Below the pieces are notes generated by a model. It worked only from the letters and a program-made list of their open reading frames with translations, searched no databases and was not told the DNA's origin. The translations under genes were made by a program, and so were the position numbers. 32,347 bases of DNA, taken from positions 1-32,347 of the forward strand of contig PDUC01000013.1 of assembly GCA_002747255.1 (NCBI GenBank), given 5' to 3'. Below, one piece after another: positions 15,139 to 24,800 of the stretch (position 1 is the stretch's first letter; the number at the start of each line of letters is the position of its first letter). The DNA comes from Acidobacteriota bacterium. Its GTDB lineage: Bacteria > Acidobacteriota > Holophagae > Acanthopleuribacterales > Acanthopleuribacteraceae.

Positions 15139-17090
15139 TGGCGGTGACTACTGAGAGATGCACAGATCGGGAGTTTTGGAGAAACTGCCTGCTTTCTGAT
15201 GATGTGGAGGGTATGCGAATAGAAAACGAGGAGCGTTTTCTCCAGTATCGCAATCAGATTATCAATAAAACGAAAATATTTGTCGGTGCGGGAACTTGTG
15301 GTTTTGGTGCCGGTGCGGGCAAAACCATCAAAGCCATTGAGAGGTTTTTAGAAGAGCACGAGTTTGATGCGGATATCATTCAAGTTGGTTGTGTCGGTCT
15401 CTGTGCGGAAGAGCCGCTGGTGGATATTCAGATGCCCAACAAGAACAGGCTCTGCTTCAAAAAGGTTACGGAAGACAAGGTAGACCAATTATTGAATGCA
15501 GCGCTCTTTGGCGGGCTTCCCCTGGGCATGATTCTCGGACAATACGAAGTTGACGGAGCGGAAGGCTGGGAGAACATCCCAAGCGTGAACGATCATCCCT
15601 TCTTCGTTCGACAGAAACGTTTGGTCTTGGCCAACTGTGGTCTGTTAGATCCTGAAAACATCAATGAATACCTTGCTCGAGACGGGTACAAGACCTTTAT
15701 CGATATTGTTAAAAGCAAGAAACCCATTGAAGTCTGTAACATGGCCATTGAAAGCGGCCTGCGCGGACGCGGCGGCGGCGGTTTCAAGTCGGGCTTGAAG
15801 TGGAAGTTTGCCCACGATACACCAGCCGAAAAGAAATACATGATCTGCAACGCGGACGAGGGTGATCCTGGCGCGTTTATGGATCGCGCCATTATCGAAG
15901 GCGACCCGCATCGCGTACTGGAAGGATTGGCCATTGCCGCTTATGCCATTGGTGCTCAAAAAGCCTATATCTACATCCGGGCGGAATATCCTCTGGCTAT
16001 CGCCCGATTGAGGAAGGCCATCAAAGACGCCAAAAGTTACGGTTTAATGGGTCAAGACATCTACGGTTCCGGTTATAACCTGGAAGTCGTTATTAAGTGC
16101 GGAGCCGGTGCTTTTGTCTGTGGTGAAGAGACCGCGCTCATCAGAAGTATCGAGGGCAAGCGGGGAATGCCCATTCCTCGACCGCCGTTCCCCACCACCA
16201 GTGGCCTGTTCAATTGTCCAACCGTTATCAACAACGTCGAAACACTGGCATCGGTTCCCGTTGTGTTCAGCAAAGGCACTGAATTCTTTTCGGCATTGGG
16301 TACAGAAAAGAGCAAGGGGACCAAGGTTTTCGCGCTTTCGGGAAACATCGCCCGTTCGGGTTTGGTTGAAGTTGAAATAGGCACCAAGATCAGGGACGTG
16401 ATTTTCGATATCGGCGGTGGTATTCCCGATGGTTACAAGTTCAAAGCGGTCCAATTTGGCGGTCCATCCGGTGGATGCATTCCCGAAGCGTTCCTGGACC
16501 TGGAAATTGACTACGAAACGCTGCAATCAGCGGGCGCCATGATGGGTTCCGGTGGCATGGTTGTCATGGATGAACGCACTTGTATGGTTGATCTCGCCAA
16601 GTACTTCATGCAATTCATTCAATCGGAGAGCTGCGGTAAGTGTATTCCATGTCGGGAAGGCACCAAGCAGATGCTGGAAATACTGGACAGTCTCACTCAC
16701 AACCGGGCACAAAACCCCGGGGTGGGCTCCTTGATGCGCTTTAAGTCCGTCACTCGTTTGGACACTTTGGCCAAGGTCATTAAAGATACCAGTCTGTGCG
16801 GGTTGGGTAAATCGGCTCCTAACCCTGTGCTTTCAACCCTCAAATGGTTCAGGGATGAATATGAAGATCACGTATTTGATCGAGTCTGTACCTCAGGAAC
16901 CTGTACCGATCTGGTGAAACTGCGCATCGATCCCGATGTGTGCCGCAACTGCGGACTCTGTGCCAAGAAATGTCCAACTCATGCCATTTATGGAAACAGA
17001 AAAGAGGGTTATCGAATTGAATTGTCAGAGTGCATCAACTGCTTTAATTGTCAGGATGTATGCAAATTTGAAGCGGTTTTGGCGGAATAG
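15135..17090 (+). CDS. hydB: NAD-linked [FeFe]-hydrogenase flavin subunit HydB (NuoF-like)
   Basis: The protein has 651 residues. Domains in order: an N-terminal thioredoxin-like [2Fe-2S] domain (GTCGFGAGAGK and VGCVGLCAEEP, about residues 50-125); the FMN/NAD-binding NuoF core (GLRGRGGGGFKSGLKW and ICNADEGDPGAFMDR); an SLBB segment; the [4Fe-4S] site SCGKCIPCREGT; and a C-terminal pair of [4Fe-4S] ferredoxin motifs (CRNCGLCAKKCP and CINCFNCQDVC). This is the NAD(H)-reacting and, in studied HydABC enzymes, the bifurcating subunit, coupling NADH, ferredoxin and H2. Both extra ferredoxin domains distinguish it from a respiratory NuoF. Bifurcation itself is inferred from the subunit set. It lies 9 bases ahead of hydA. 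Confidence 0.93.
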   Translation: MMAVTTERCTDREFWRNCLLSDDVEGMRIENEERFLQYRNQIINKTKIFVGAGTCGFGAGAGKTIKAIERFLEEHEFDADIIQVGCVGLCAEEPLVDIQMPNKNRLCFKKVTEDKVDQLLNAALFGGLPLGMILGQYEVDGAEGWENIPSVNDHPFFVRQKRLVLANCGLLDPENINEYLARDGYKTFIDIVKSKKPIEVCNMAIESGLRGRGGGGFKSGLKWKFAHDTPAEKKYMICNADEGDPGAFMDRAIIEGDPHRVLEGLAIAAYAIGAQKAYIYIRAEYPLAIARLRKAIKDAKSYGLMGQDIYGSGYNLEVVIKCGAGAFVCGEETALIRSIEGKRGMPIPRPPFPTTSGLFNCPTVINNVETLASVPVVFSKGTEFFSALGTEKSKGTKVFALSGNIARSGLVEVEIGTKIRDVIFDIGGGIPDGYKFKAVQFGGPSGGCIPEAFLDLEIDYETLQSAGAMMGSGGMVVMDERTCMVDLAKYFMQFIQSESCGKCIPCREGTKQMLEILDSLTHNRAQNPGVGSLMRFKSVTRLDTLAKVIKDTSLCGLGKSAPNPVLSTLKWFRDEYEDHVFDRVCTSGTCTDLVKLRIDPDVCRNCGLCAKKCPTHAIYGNRKEGYRIELSECINCFNCQDVCKFEAVLAE

Positions 17091-17099
17091 GAGCGTCTC

Positions 17100-18818
17100 A
17101 TGAAAATAAAAGTGAACGGTTTAGATAAAGAAGTTGAAAAGGATCAAACGATTCTTGAAGCCCTCCAGTCTGTGGGCATTGAAGTTCCGACCTTGTGTCA
17201 TATAAAAGGCCTGTTTCCCAGTGGTGCTTGCCGCATGTGCATTGTTGAAGTGGAAGGTTTTCCCAATTTAATTCCCTCTTGTGCCTACCCCATAAGTGAA
17301 GGAATGGTGATAGAAACCCACTCCCCACGCGCTGTCCAGGCCAGGAAAATGATTATTGAATTGCTGCTTTCCAATCACCCGGATGACTGCCTGTATTGCG
17401 TGCGAAATAAAAACTGTCACCTGCAGGACCTGGCTGCCGACTACGGTGTTCGTGAAAGAGTGTTCTCCCAGCCCAAGCCCACACACGATATGGATGTCTC
17501 TTCACCCGCTCTCATTCGGGATCAGGCCAAATGTATTCTCTGCGGCAAATGCGTCAGGGTTTGCGAAGAAGTAATGGGTGTATCGGCCATTGATTTTGTT
17601 CATCGCGGCAGTAAAACCATTATTGCTCCCGCCTTTGAAGAAGGCATGAACATGTCCAGCTGCATTAACTGCGGACAGTGCATCGTTGTTTGTCCAACCG
17701 GCGCGTTGCGGGAACAGAGTCATACCGATCGCGTGCTGCGTGCCCTGATGGATCCGGACATTCACGTTGTCGCTCAACACGCGCCAGCCATTTCAGTGAC
17801 CCTTGCAGAAGAGTGGGGTCTAAAAACAGATGCAGATGCCACCGGCATTCTCAACGCGACGCTCAGGAAATTGGGATTTGACTCCGTCTTCGATACGGGC
17901 TATACGGCCGACCTCACCATTATGGAAGAGGCCTCTGAATTGGTTCACCGCATTCAGAACAACGGTGTGCTGCCTATGATGACGACCTGTTCTCCCGCCT
18001 GGGTCAAATACATGGAGCAACTCTATTCCGATTTACTTCCCCATCTCAGCAGCTGTAAGTCTCCTCATCAGATGATGGGCGCTCTCACGAAAACAGTCTA
18101 TGCGGAAAGGGAAGGCCTTGACCCGGACAAGATGTTTGTCGTCTCTATCATGCCTTGCACAGCCAAGAAGTTTGAGGCGGATCGGGCTGAAATGAGAGTG
18201 GACAACAGACAAGACGTGGATGCCGTGCTGACCACTCGTGAACTGCTTCGAATGGTGAACACCTTTGGCCTGGATGTTTCCACACTGTCTCCCGCTGAAG
18301 CCGATTGCCCGTTCGGTGAGCGTTCCTCAGCCGGAAAGCTCTTTGGTGCGACAGGTGGTGTGATGGAAGCAGCCGTTCGCTCCGCTCAATACTTCATTAC
18401 CGGTGAAGATCCCGAAGAATGGGACGTGGTTGCAGTCCGCGGTCTCGAGAACATGAAAGCGGTGACGTTGAAAGTGGGAGATTTAGAAGTCAATGTGGCT
18501 GTTGTCAACGGTGTGGGAAGTGCCAAGGCTGTACTGGATGAAATTCGTGAAGGCAAGAGTAACTTCCACTTTGTGGAAGTCATGTCCTGCCCCGGTGGCT
18601 GCATTGGTGGCGGTGGCCAACCTCTGGTTACCAATCCCGAGCGCATTAAAGCCAGAATGAAATCACTCTATCAAATGGATTCCAAAGAAGCGATTCGGGC
18701 ATCCCACCGGAATCCGGCCATCCAGGAACTCTACGATACGTTCCTGGGTGAACCGCTCAGCCATAAATCGCACGAACTCTTACACACTCAATACGAATCA
18801 CGGGCCGTCATGGTCTAG
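17100..18818 (+). CDS. hydA: [FeFe]-hydrogenase catalytic subunit HydA
   Basis: The protein has 572 residues, the size of M3-type [FeFe]-hydrogenases. The N-terminus carries a plant-type [2Fe-2S] domain (LCHIKGLFPSGACRMC), a His-Cys3 [4Fe-4S] motif (HPDDCLYC...NC), and two ferredoxin-type [4Fe-4S] motifs (CILCGKCVRVC, CINCGQCIVVC). The H-cluster motifs are L1 TTCSPAW with Cys297, L2 MPCTAKKFE with Cys353, and L3 MSCPGGCIGGGGQP with Cys497 and Cys501. These four cysteines bind the [4Fe-4S] subcluster, and Cys501 bridges to the di-iron site. In L1 the residue after Cys297 is Ser298, where many enzymes have the proton-relay Cys. It catalyses reversible H2 formation, most likely in the cytoplasm since no Tat signal is present. 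The maturases HydE, HydF and HydG are not in the window. Confidence 0.96.
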   Translation: MKIKVNGLDKEVEKDQTILEALQSVGIEVPTLCHIKGLFPSGACRMCIVEVEGFPNLIPSCAYPISEGMVIETHSPRAVQARKMIIELLLSNHPDDCLYCVRNKNCHLQDLAADYGVRERVFSQPKPTHDMDVSSPALIRDQAKCILCGKCVRVCEEVMGVSAIDFVHRGSKTIIAPAFEEGMNMSSCINCGQCIVVCPTGALREQSHTDRVLRALMDPDIHVVAQHAPAISVTLAEEWGLKTDADATGILNATLRKLGFDSVFDTGYTADLTIMEEASELVHRIQNNGVLPMMTTCSPAWVKYMEQLYSDLLPHLSSCKSPHQMMGALTKTVYAEREGLDPDKMFVVSIMPCTAKKFEADRAEMRVDNRQDVDAVLTTRELLRMVNTFGLDVSTLSPAEADCPFGERSSAGKLFGATGGVMEAAVRSAQYFITGEDPEEWDVVAVRGLENMKAVTLKVGDLEVNVAVVNGVGSAKAVLDEIREGKSNFHFVEVMSCPGGCIGGGGQPLVTNPERIKARMKSLYQMDSKEAIRASHRNPAIQELYDTFLGEPLSHKSHELLHTQYESRAVMV

Positions 18819-18832
18819 AAAGGAGCAATATC

Positions 18833-19222
18833 ATGTTGAAGAAAAAGGCACTCTTAGTAGACGATGATCCCGATTGTCTGGAGCTGATGCAAATGATGCT
18901 CGAGAAATTGGACTTTGAAGTTATTAGCGCCACTTCACAAAAAGAAGGGGAAGCATTAATTCAATCCGAAACAGTCCAATTGGCCGTTTTTGATTTAATG
19001 ATGGAGAACCACGACAGCGGTTTCGTTCTCTGTCATAAGTTTAAACGCAAGAACCCCCATACTCCGGTCATCATGGTCACCAACGTTGCCCGCGAAACAG
19101 GCATTCGCTTTCAGGGTTTCAATTCAGGCGAGAACCAGTGGGTCAAGGCCGATGCCATCCTGGAAAAGAGTATTCGATTCGATCAACTGAAACATCATAT
19201 CGATCAGCTCATGCCTGGATAG
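18833..19222 (+). CDS. Single-domain response-regulator receiver protein in the hydrogenase operon
   Basis: The protein has 129 residues, all one receiver domain. The acidic triplet D10-D11-D12 and the phospho-acceptor D54 in AVFDLMMEN are intact, PVIMVTN supplies the switch Thr, and a Lys follows in ILEKSI. No output domain is present. It starts 14 bases after hydA with AAAGGAGC as ribosome site and is followed by a terminator, so it is the last gene of the hydrogenase transcript. A link between a two-component or adaptor pathway and hydrogenase is suggested by position only; the kinase is unknown. Confidence 0.85.
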   Translation: MLKKKALLVDDDPDCLELMQMMLEKLDFEVISATSQKEGEALIQSETVQLAVFDLMMENHDSGFVLCHKFKRKNPHTPVIMVTNVARETGIRFQGFNSGENQWVKADAILEKSIRFDQLKHHIDQLMPG

Positions 19223-19280
19223 TTTCTCCTCAGTCTTTTAGATACTGCCATCATCCAGATTGATCCAATATCTGAAAGCA

Positions 19281-19312
19281 AAAAGGCCAGGATACCCATC
19301 CTGGCCTTTTTT
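19281..19312 (+). terminator. Intrinsic terminator closing the hydrogenase operon
   Basis: An 11-bp perfect stem AAAAGGCCAGG (19281-19291) / CCTGGCCTTTT (19300-19310) with an 8-base loop ends in a T-run through 19312. It lies about 60 bases after the receiver gene. The A-rich left arm also gives it a T-run on the other strand, so it could work in both directions. Confidence 0.9.
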
Positions 19313-19626
19313 GGGGTTACAGTAGATGGCAAAAGTTTGTGAAAGTGGTTAAAAATGGATGGCGCTGTCAACATATTCCCCCAGTTTTATGTACCATCCA
19401 GATTGGCAAACTTCGTTATGTCGTCTTAACCCGATCTGTCGCTAAGGACCCGGTCGCCTTGCGAACAGCGTCCGAGAAAAAATGAGGTCTGAGACTTTTA
19501 AACAGCGATTTATTGGCACTTTTTTTTCGATGTTTTTTTCTTTTTAAATCTCTATCTTGCCTGTTTTGAACATGTTGAACTCCTGTGGACGATTGACTCG
19601 CACCGCTTTTTTCCCATGAAATATCT
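19313..19626. other. Intergenic stretch between hydrogenase and efflux operons
   Basis: About 310 bases follow the terminator without a supported gene. Open frames on the minus strand here lack a ribosome site and family features. The only functional signals I see are the flanking terminator and the downstream promoter. Confidence 0.5.
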
Positions 19627-19654
19627 TTTACAAACGAAGAATACTGTGTAGAAT
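19627..19654 (+). promoter_or_regulatory. Sigma-70 promoter for the efflux operon
   Basis: TTTACA (19627-19632), a 16-base spacer, and TAGAAT (19649-19654) form a good promoter. The predicted transcription start near 19661 lies about 20 bases before the TTG start of the His-rich protein. No obvious metal-regulator palindrome overlaps it. Confidence 0.6.
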
Positions 19655-19683
19655 GGTCGCCTGAGATTGTTTGGGAGAACAGG

Positions 19684-20151
19684 TTGTCTGTGTTTTTGAT
19701 TGAAGTGTTAAACAAGTTATGCCGACAGGAGAGCGGGTTTGTATTTGCCTTGATTTTAGTGGCACTTTCGCCGCTCATTAGCTCGTTCAGTGCCACCTAT
19801 CACTTAGATCACCTCAATAACGAAGAACACGCGTTGGAAAACCATCAGGGTTCTTCCCATGTACACCTCGTCCAACGGCATTCCTGTCACACCCATGAAC
19901 TTTCAGATATCTTGACCACTGCTTTCACCAACAGCAAGCACGCTTGCGGTAATTGTTTGGATATCATTCCCAAACTACACGGTCAAAACACTTTGAGTGA
20001 CTCCAGCCATCGGGGCGTATCTCATTTTGAAAAAGAGCGTCATACTAATGGCTTCCAGGCTCTATGTCAATTTACCGCAGGTTTCACGCACCAAACCGGT
20101 TCGGAACTTGGGTTGGCCAGGCATATTCAAACAACCGTGCTCATAATTTGA
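19684..20151 (+). CDS. His-rich exported or membrane-anchored protein of a metal-efflux operon
   Basis: The protein has 155 residues. A hydrophobic segment (FVFALILVALSPLISSF, about residues 20-36) is followed by a polar domain with 16 histidines and several cysteines, including SCHTHE and ACGNCLDI. The composition points to metal binding on the periplasmic side, as in small accessory proteins that precede Cus/Czc-type pumps. I do not recognise a named family. The start is TTG 19684, supported by GGGA at 19673-19676 and by the promoter just upstream; GTG 19690 is an alternative. The gene is followed after about 150 bases by the RND adaptor, and I infer a role in metal sensing, storage or delivery. 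Confidence 0.6.
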   Translation: MSVFLIEVLNKLCRQESGFVFALILVALSPLISSFSATYHLDHLNNEEHALENHQGSSHVHLVQRHSCHTHELSDILTTAFTNSKHACGNCLDIIPKLHGQNTLSDSSHRGVSHFEKERHTNGFQALCQFTAGFTHQTGSELGLARHIQTTVLII

Positions 20152-20304
20152 TACTCCCGCGAGCGAAACAGGCGTTCAATGAGCCCGGTGACTTTGCTGA
20201 AAAGCCAGGCTTCCATATGCGTTGATGGCCCTCCCTTTGGATAAAAGACCGGGGTGTTGTTTTGCTCGCTTCCCGATAATAGAAAACACCTTAGGAGTAT
20301 CACC

Positions 20305-21840
20305 ATGAAAACAGTAAAATTAGCGGCAGGCATGATCCTGCTTTTAACGGTTGCATGTCAACAGAAGGCCATTGAAGAAGAACACGATCCTCATCCCGAG
20401 ACACTGACGAGCTGGACGGAGGATTTTGAAGTGTTTTCAGAATTTACATACCTCCCTTCAGAAGGGGAAGTGGAAGCTTTGGTATGCGTTACGCGGCTTG
20501 AAGACTTTTCTCCGGTAAGTGACCTCGACATCGTTATTGCGCTGACCGATGAACACACGGGTGAGACGATTCATTCGCAACCTCTGGAGTTTGTATCCAG
20601 GGGAATCTACAAGGGGTTCATGGCCGTCCAGCAAACGCACTACGCGCTGACCTACCATGTCAAGGAAAAGGGTCAAGCCTATCAGATCGATGCTCCTGAT
20701 TCACTTCATCTTGGCCAACATCATCACGGTGAGGAAGACGAGCACGGAGAGGAGGAAGATGCCGGAGCTTTTTCATTCCTGAAAGAACAGCAATGGAGTG
20801 TGGACTTTCAAGTGGGCCTGCCACAATGGGGTCCTGTCTACAAAAGCCTGAAGGCCTATGGCCAAATTCAACCCAAAGCAGGCAACGAAATTGTGATGAC
20901 AGCGCCTGTTTCAGGTGTTGCTGTTGCCGCCGCGTGGCCAGTGGCGGGTACCTATGTCAAAAAAGGGGAATCTCTGATCAGCATGATTCCCGCTGTGATG
21001 CAGGACACCAGTCTGGCCGACCTTGAAACCAATGTCAGTCGTCTCAAGCAGCAACTGACCATTTTAAATAAAAGAGTTGAGCGGATGCAACGGCTGCTGG
21101 ATTCCGGGAACATCAGTCGATGGGAATTTGAAAATGAACTGCTGCAAAGAGATATCATGCAGTCCGAGCTGCAGAATGCCAAAAAGAATCTGAAAACAGT
21201 GAGCTCCCTGCGCAAGGCACAGAAAGGCAAACAGGAAGTTGTCACCCTAACAGCTCCTTTTGACGGTGCTGTGGTGCATGTCAAGGTGACGCCCAAACAG
21301 TTCATCGATGCCGGAACGGAAATGATTCACATCGTCAAACCCAATCCCGTTTATTTAAACCTGTCGGTTTCTTTAAAGCAGCAGGCTTTGCTGGGCGGTG
21401 GTTTGAAAGGGGCCTACATCAGAAGTTCTGCTCAAAACCAACCGCACTTTGTCGGGCCGGATCTGATTCAGTTCCTCTCTACAACTCCCGGAACCAATCC
21501 CGCCACCGGTAAGCTGAGTGCTCTCTTTGAACTGCGGCTCGACAACGAGCTCTTGCCCTTCAAATCCATTGTGGAAGCAGAACTGCTGCTGGAGACCCAA
21601 GGGGAGGGTTTACTGGTTCCCGCTTCCGCTGTGATCGACGACGCGGGACAAGATGTCATCTACATCCAGTTAGGGGGCGAATCGTTCAAACGCCATGAGG
21701 TGCATGTCCTTGCCATACAGGGCAACCGAGCCTGGGTTGAAGGTATCGATCTGCAACAGAGAATTGTCGTTCAGGGCGGGTATGCCTTGAGGCGCACTGA
21801 GATGATTGGCTCAGGCTCTTTTTCCGGGCACAGTCATTGA
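20305..21840 (+). CDS. RND efflux periplasmic adaptor lipoprotein (CusB/CzcB-like)
   Basis: The protein has 511 residues. The N-terminus is a lipoprotein signal with TVAC at residues 15-18, so Cys18 would be acylated. Residues about 30-130 form a beta-rich extra domain. A His/Glu-rich linker follows (QHHHGEEDEHGEEE, with H139-H141). The membrane-fusion part comes next: a barrel-sandwich region (VSGVAVAAAWPVAGTYVKKGE), a coiled-coil hairpin (about 235-310), and the returning lipoyl half (LTAPFDGAVVHVKV). The adaptor links inner-membrane pump and outer-membrane channel and in CusB also binds metal. ATG 20305 is chosen over an in-frame upstream start (20254) because AGGAG (20293-20297) precedes it and the signal peptide begins there. 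It ends 16 bases before the pump gene. Confidence 0.88.
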   Translation: MKTVKLAAGMILLLTVACQQKAIEEEHDPHPETLTSWTEDFEVFSEFTYLPSEGEVEALVCVTRLEDFSPVSDLDIVIALTDEHTGETIHSQPLEFVSRGIYKGFMAVQQTHYALTYHVKEKGQAYQIDAPDSLHLGQHHHGEEDEHGEEEDAGAFSFLKEQQWSVDFQVGLPQWGPVYKSLKAYGQIQPKAGNEIVMTAPVSGVAVAAAWPVAGTYVKKGESLISMIPAVMQDTSLADLETNVSRLKQQLTILNKRVERMQRLLDSGNISRWEFENELLQRDIMQSELQNAKKNLKTVSSLRKAQKGKQEVVTLTAPFDGAVVHVKVTPKQFIDAGTEMIHIVKPNPVYLNLSVSLKQQALLGGGLKGAYIRSSAQNQPHFVGPDLIQFLSTTPGTNPATGKLSALFELRLDNELLPFKSIVEAELLLETQGEGLLVPASAVIDDAGQDVIYIQLGGESFKRHEVHVLAIQGNRAWVEGIDLQQRIVVQGGYALRRTEMIGSGSFSGHSH

Positions 21841-21856
21841 TAGCGAGGAGACTTGA

Positions 21857-24800
21857 ATGCTTAACTACATAATCAAGACTTCTCTGAACTTTCGTGTCCT
21901 TGTTTTAATCTTCGGTTTAACGCTGCTGCTCTTTGGTGCTTATGTGGTGAAAACCACACCAATCGATGTTTTTCCGGACTTGACGGCACCCACCGTAACG
22001 GTGATGACACAAGCGCCGGGAATGGCTCCTGAAGAGCTGGAACTAATGGCTACGTTCCCTCTGGAAACGGCCCTGAACGGTTCGGGCAATATTCGCCGTG
22101 TGCGTTCACTGACCTCAGAGGGTATGTCGACCATTTGGGTTGAGTTCCAATGGGGTGAGGATATTTACCGAGCCAGACAAATCGTCAGTGAGCGGCTGCA
22201 AACAGTAACCCTGCCGGAGGGCGTGGAAAAACCGCAAATGGGTCCGATCAGTTCCATTATGGGAGAGGTCATGTTCCTGGCCGTGACTTCGGAGTCCATG
22301 AGTTCCATGGAGCTGCGGAAACTGGTCGATACCCAGATTGTACGCAGGCTGCAGGCCATTCCCGGCGTATCCAAGGCAGCGCCTGTGGGCGGCGATGTGA
22401 TTCAATACTCCATCGAAGTGGACCCCCTGTTAATGGCCCGGTATCAGCTCAACATCGACCAGCTTCTGGATATCATGAACGGTGCCAGCAAGAACTCCGC
22501 AGCGGGTTTTCAACTCGATATGGGGCAGGAATACCTGGTTCGCGGACTGGGAAGGGCGGAAAGCGTCGATGATCTGAGCCATGTGGTGGTTAAAGTTCAG
22601 GGCGGGATTCCTCTCACTCTTTCGGATGTCGCTACAATCAAAATAGAACCTCGACCCAAACGGGGTACGGCCTCTTACAACGCGAAAGAAGCCATTGTCA
22701 TCAGCATGCAAAAGCAGCCCGGCATCAACACGTTGCTTCTGACGGAACAAATTGAAGAAGTGCTTGAGGAGCTGCGTGCCACGCTTCCCGATTCGGTTTC
22801 CATCTCGGAAGACAGTTTCAGGCAGGCTACTTTTATTGAGCGCGCCGTTTCCAATATTTCAAAAGCGCTCAGGGACGGAGCCATTCTCGTGATTGTGATT
22901 CTGTTCTTTTTTCTGGGAAGTTTTCGCACCACACTCATATCGGGTGTCGCGATTCCTCTTTCCCTGCTGGGCGGCGTTTTAGTGCTGTCCTATTTTGGGC
23001 TCACTATTAACACCATGACTCTGGGCGGCTTTACCATTGCCATCGGAGCGCTTGTGGATGATGCCATTATCGATGTCGAAAATGTCTTTCGAAGACTGAA
23101 GCTGGAACAGCTTTTACCTCTGGATCAAAGACGTTCTCCCTTGCAGGTTATTTTCCACGCCTCTTCAGAGGTTCGTTCCGCGATTTTCTTTGCAACCCTG
23201 ATCATTATTCTCGTTTTCATTCCCATCTTCTTTCTACCCGGAGTGGAGGGCCGGCTCCTGCGGCCGTTGGGGCTCGCTTATGTCTCCGCTCTGCTTGCTT
23301 CCCTTTTGGTGTCCCTGACAGTGACACCGGTACTCTGTTACTATTTGCTGACCAGGGAAAAAGTACTGGCCAGCAGCGAACCCGCCTTTGCCAGAACACT
23401 GAAAAACGGGTACAAGCGACTGCTTTCATCCTGTATGAAACATCCCAAAATTATTTACGGTTTGACCATCGTGCTGGTGGTGATGGCTTGTCTCTGCGCG
23501 CCCTTTTTCGGCAAGAGCTTTCTGCCTGAATTCAATGAAGGATCGCTGACACTCTTTCTGGCAAGCCCTCCAGGCACGTTGATCAAGGACAGCGACGCCA
23601 TAGGGACGGATATCGAGAAAAAACTACTGGAGTTTCCCGAGGTGGTTTCCACCCTGAGACGCACCGGACGAGGTGATTTGGATGAACACGGCATGGGCGT
23701 TCACGCTTCTGAAATTGAAGTCGTCATGAAACAGGGCCGCCCTCAGGAGGAACTGCTCCAATTGATGAGAACATCCACTTCGTCGGTGCCAGGCGTGAAT
23801 GTCAGCTTTGGACAACCTATTTCTCACCGAATCGATCACATGATATCCGGGAGTAAAACCAACTTGGCCATTAAAATATTCGGTCCCGACCTGGCCGTAT
23901 TGAGGGATCTTTCAAGACAGGTCATGGCGAAAGTGGAGCCCATTGGCGAAGTGGTCGACCTCAGTAACCAGGAACAGTCTGTTATTCCACAAATTCTGAT
24001 CGACTTCGACGATTCCTCCATGGCCAAAATGGGTCTGCAGCCCGCGACACTGGCGCGTTCGGTCGAGGCTTTGTTCCAGGGCACCCTGGCCGGAGAGATG
24101 GTTAAAGACGGGCTTGTTTCTCAAGTCATGATCAAGTTCCCGGAAGAGCTCAGGACATTCAGAAAGCAGATTCCCGATTTGCCGATTATGCTGAATAACG
24201 GTCAAATTATCAATTTGGGCGATGTAGCGAAAGTGCGTGAGGACTTGGGTCCCAGCCTCATTCGCAGAGAAAATGTGCAGCGGCTGGCGGTACTGACCGC
24301 CAATATTTCATCCACCGATAAAACAGGTGTGGGCGAGAAAGTGTGGCAGGCTATCCATGAAATCGATTTTCCCAATGGTTACTACGCCACCCTGGAAGGT
24401 CAATTTGAGGAAGCGTCAAAGAGTCTTCGCACATTGAGCATTTTGACGGTACTTGTTCTGCTGGGAATCTACATCCTGCTTTTCTCCGCTTTCCGAAATC
24501 ACATTCACACCTTGATTGTGTTGACTAATTTACCCTTGGCTCTGATAGGAGGCATTTTCGCTCTCTGCATTGGCTCGAAAATTCTGAGTATCGCCTCCAT
24601 GGTGGGTTTCATCACGCTGTTCGGTATTGCGACAAGAAACGGCGTTTTACTGGTCACGCACTATCAGCACCTGGTTGAGAACGAAGGGAAACAGAAACGC
24701 GATGCCGTTGTGACAGGCTCCATCGAACGTCTGCTGCCGATCCTGATGACAGCACTCACCGCCGGTTTGGCTCTGGTTCCCCTGGTCTTTCACGGTGCTG

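Noticed and set aside
19416-19796. Minus-strand 126-codon frame opposite the His-rich gene
   Set aside because: No ribosome site, no recognisable features, and it runs through the promoter and start of the better-supported plus-strand gene.
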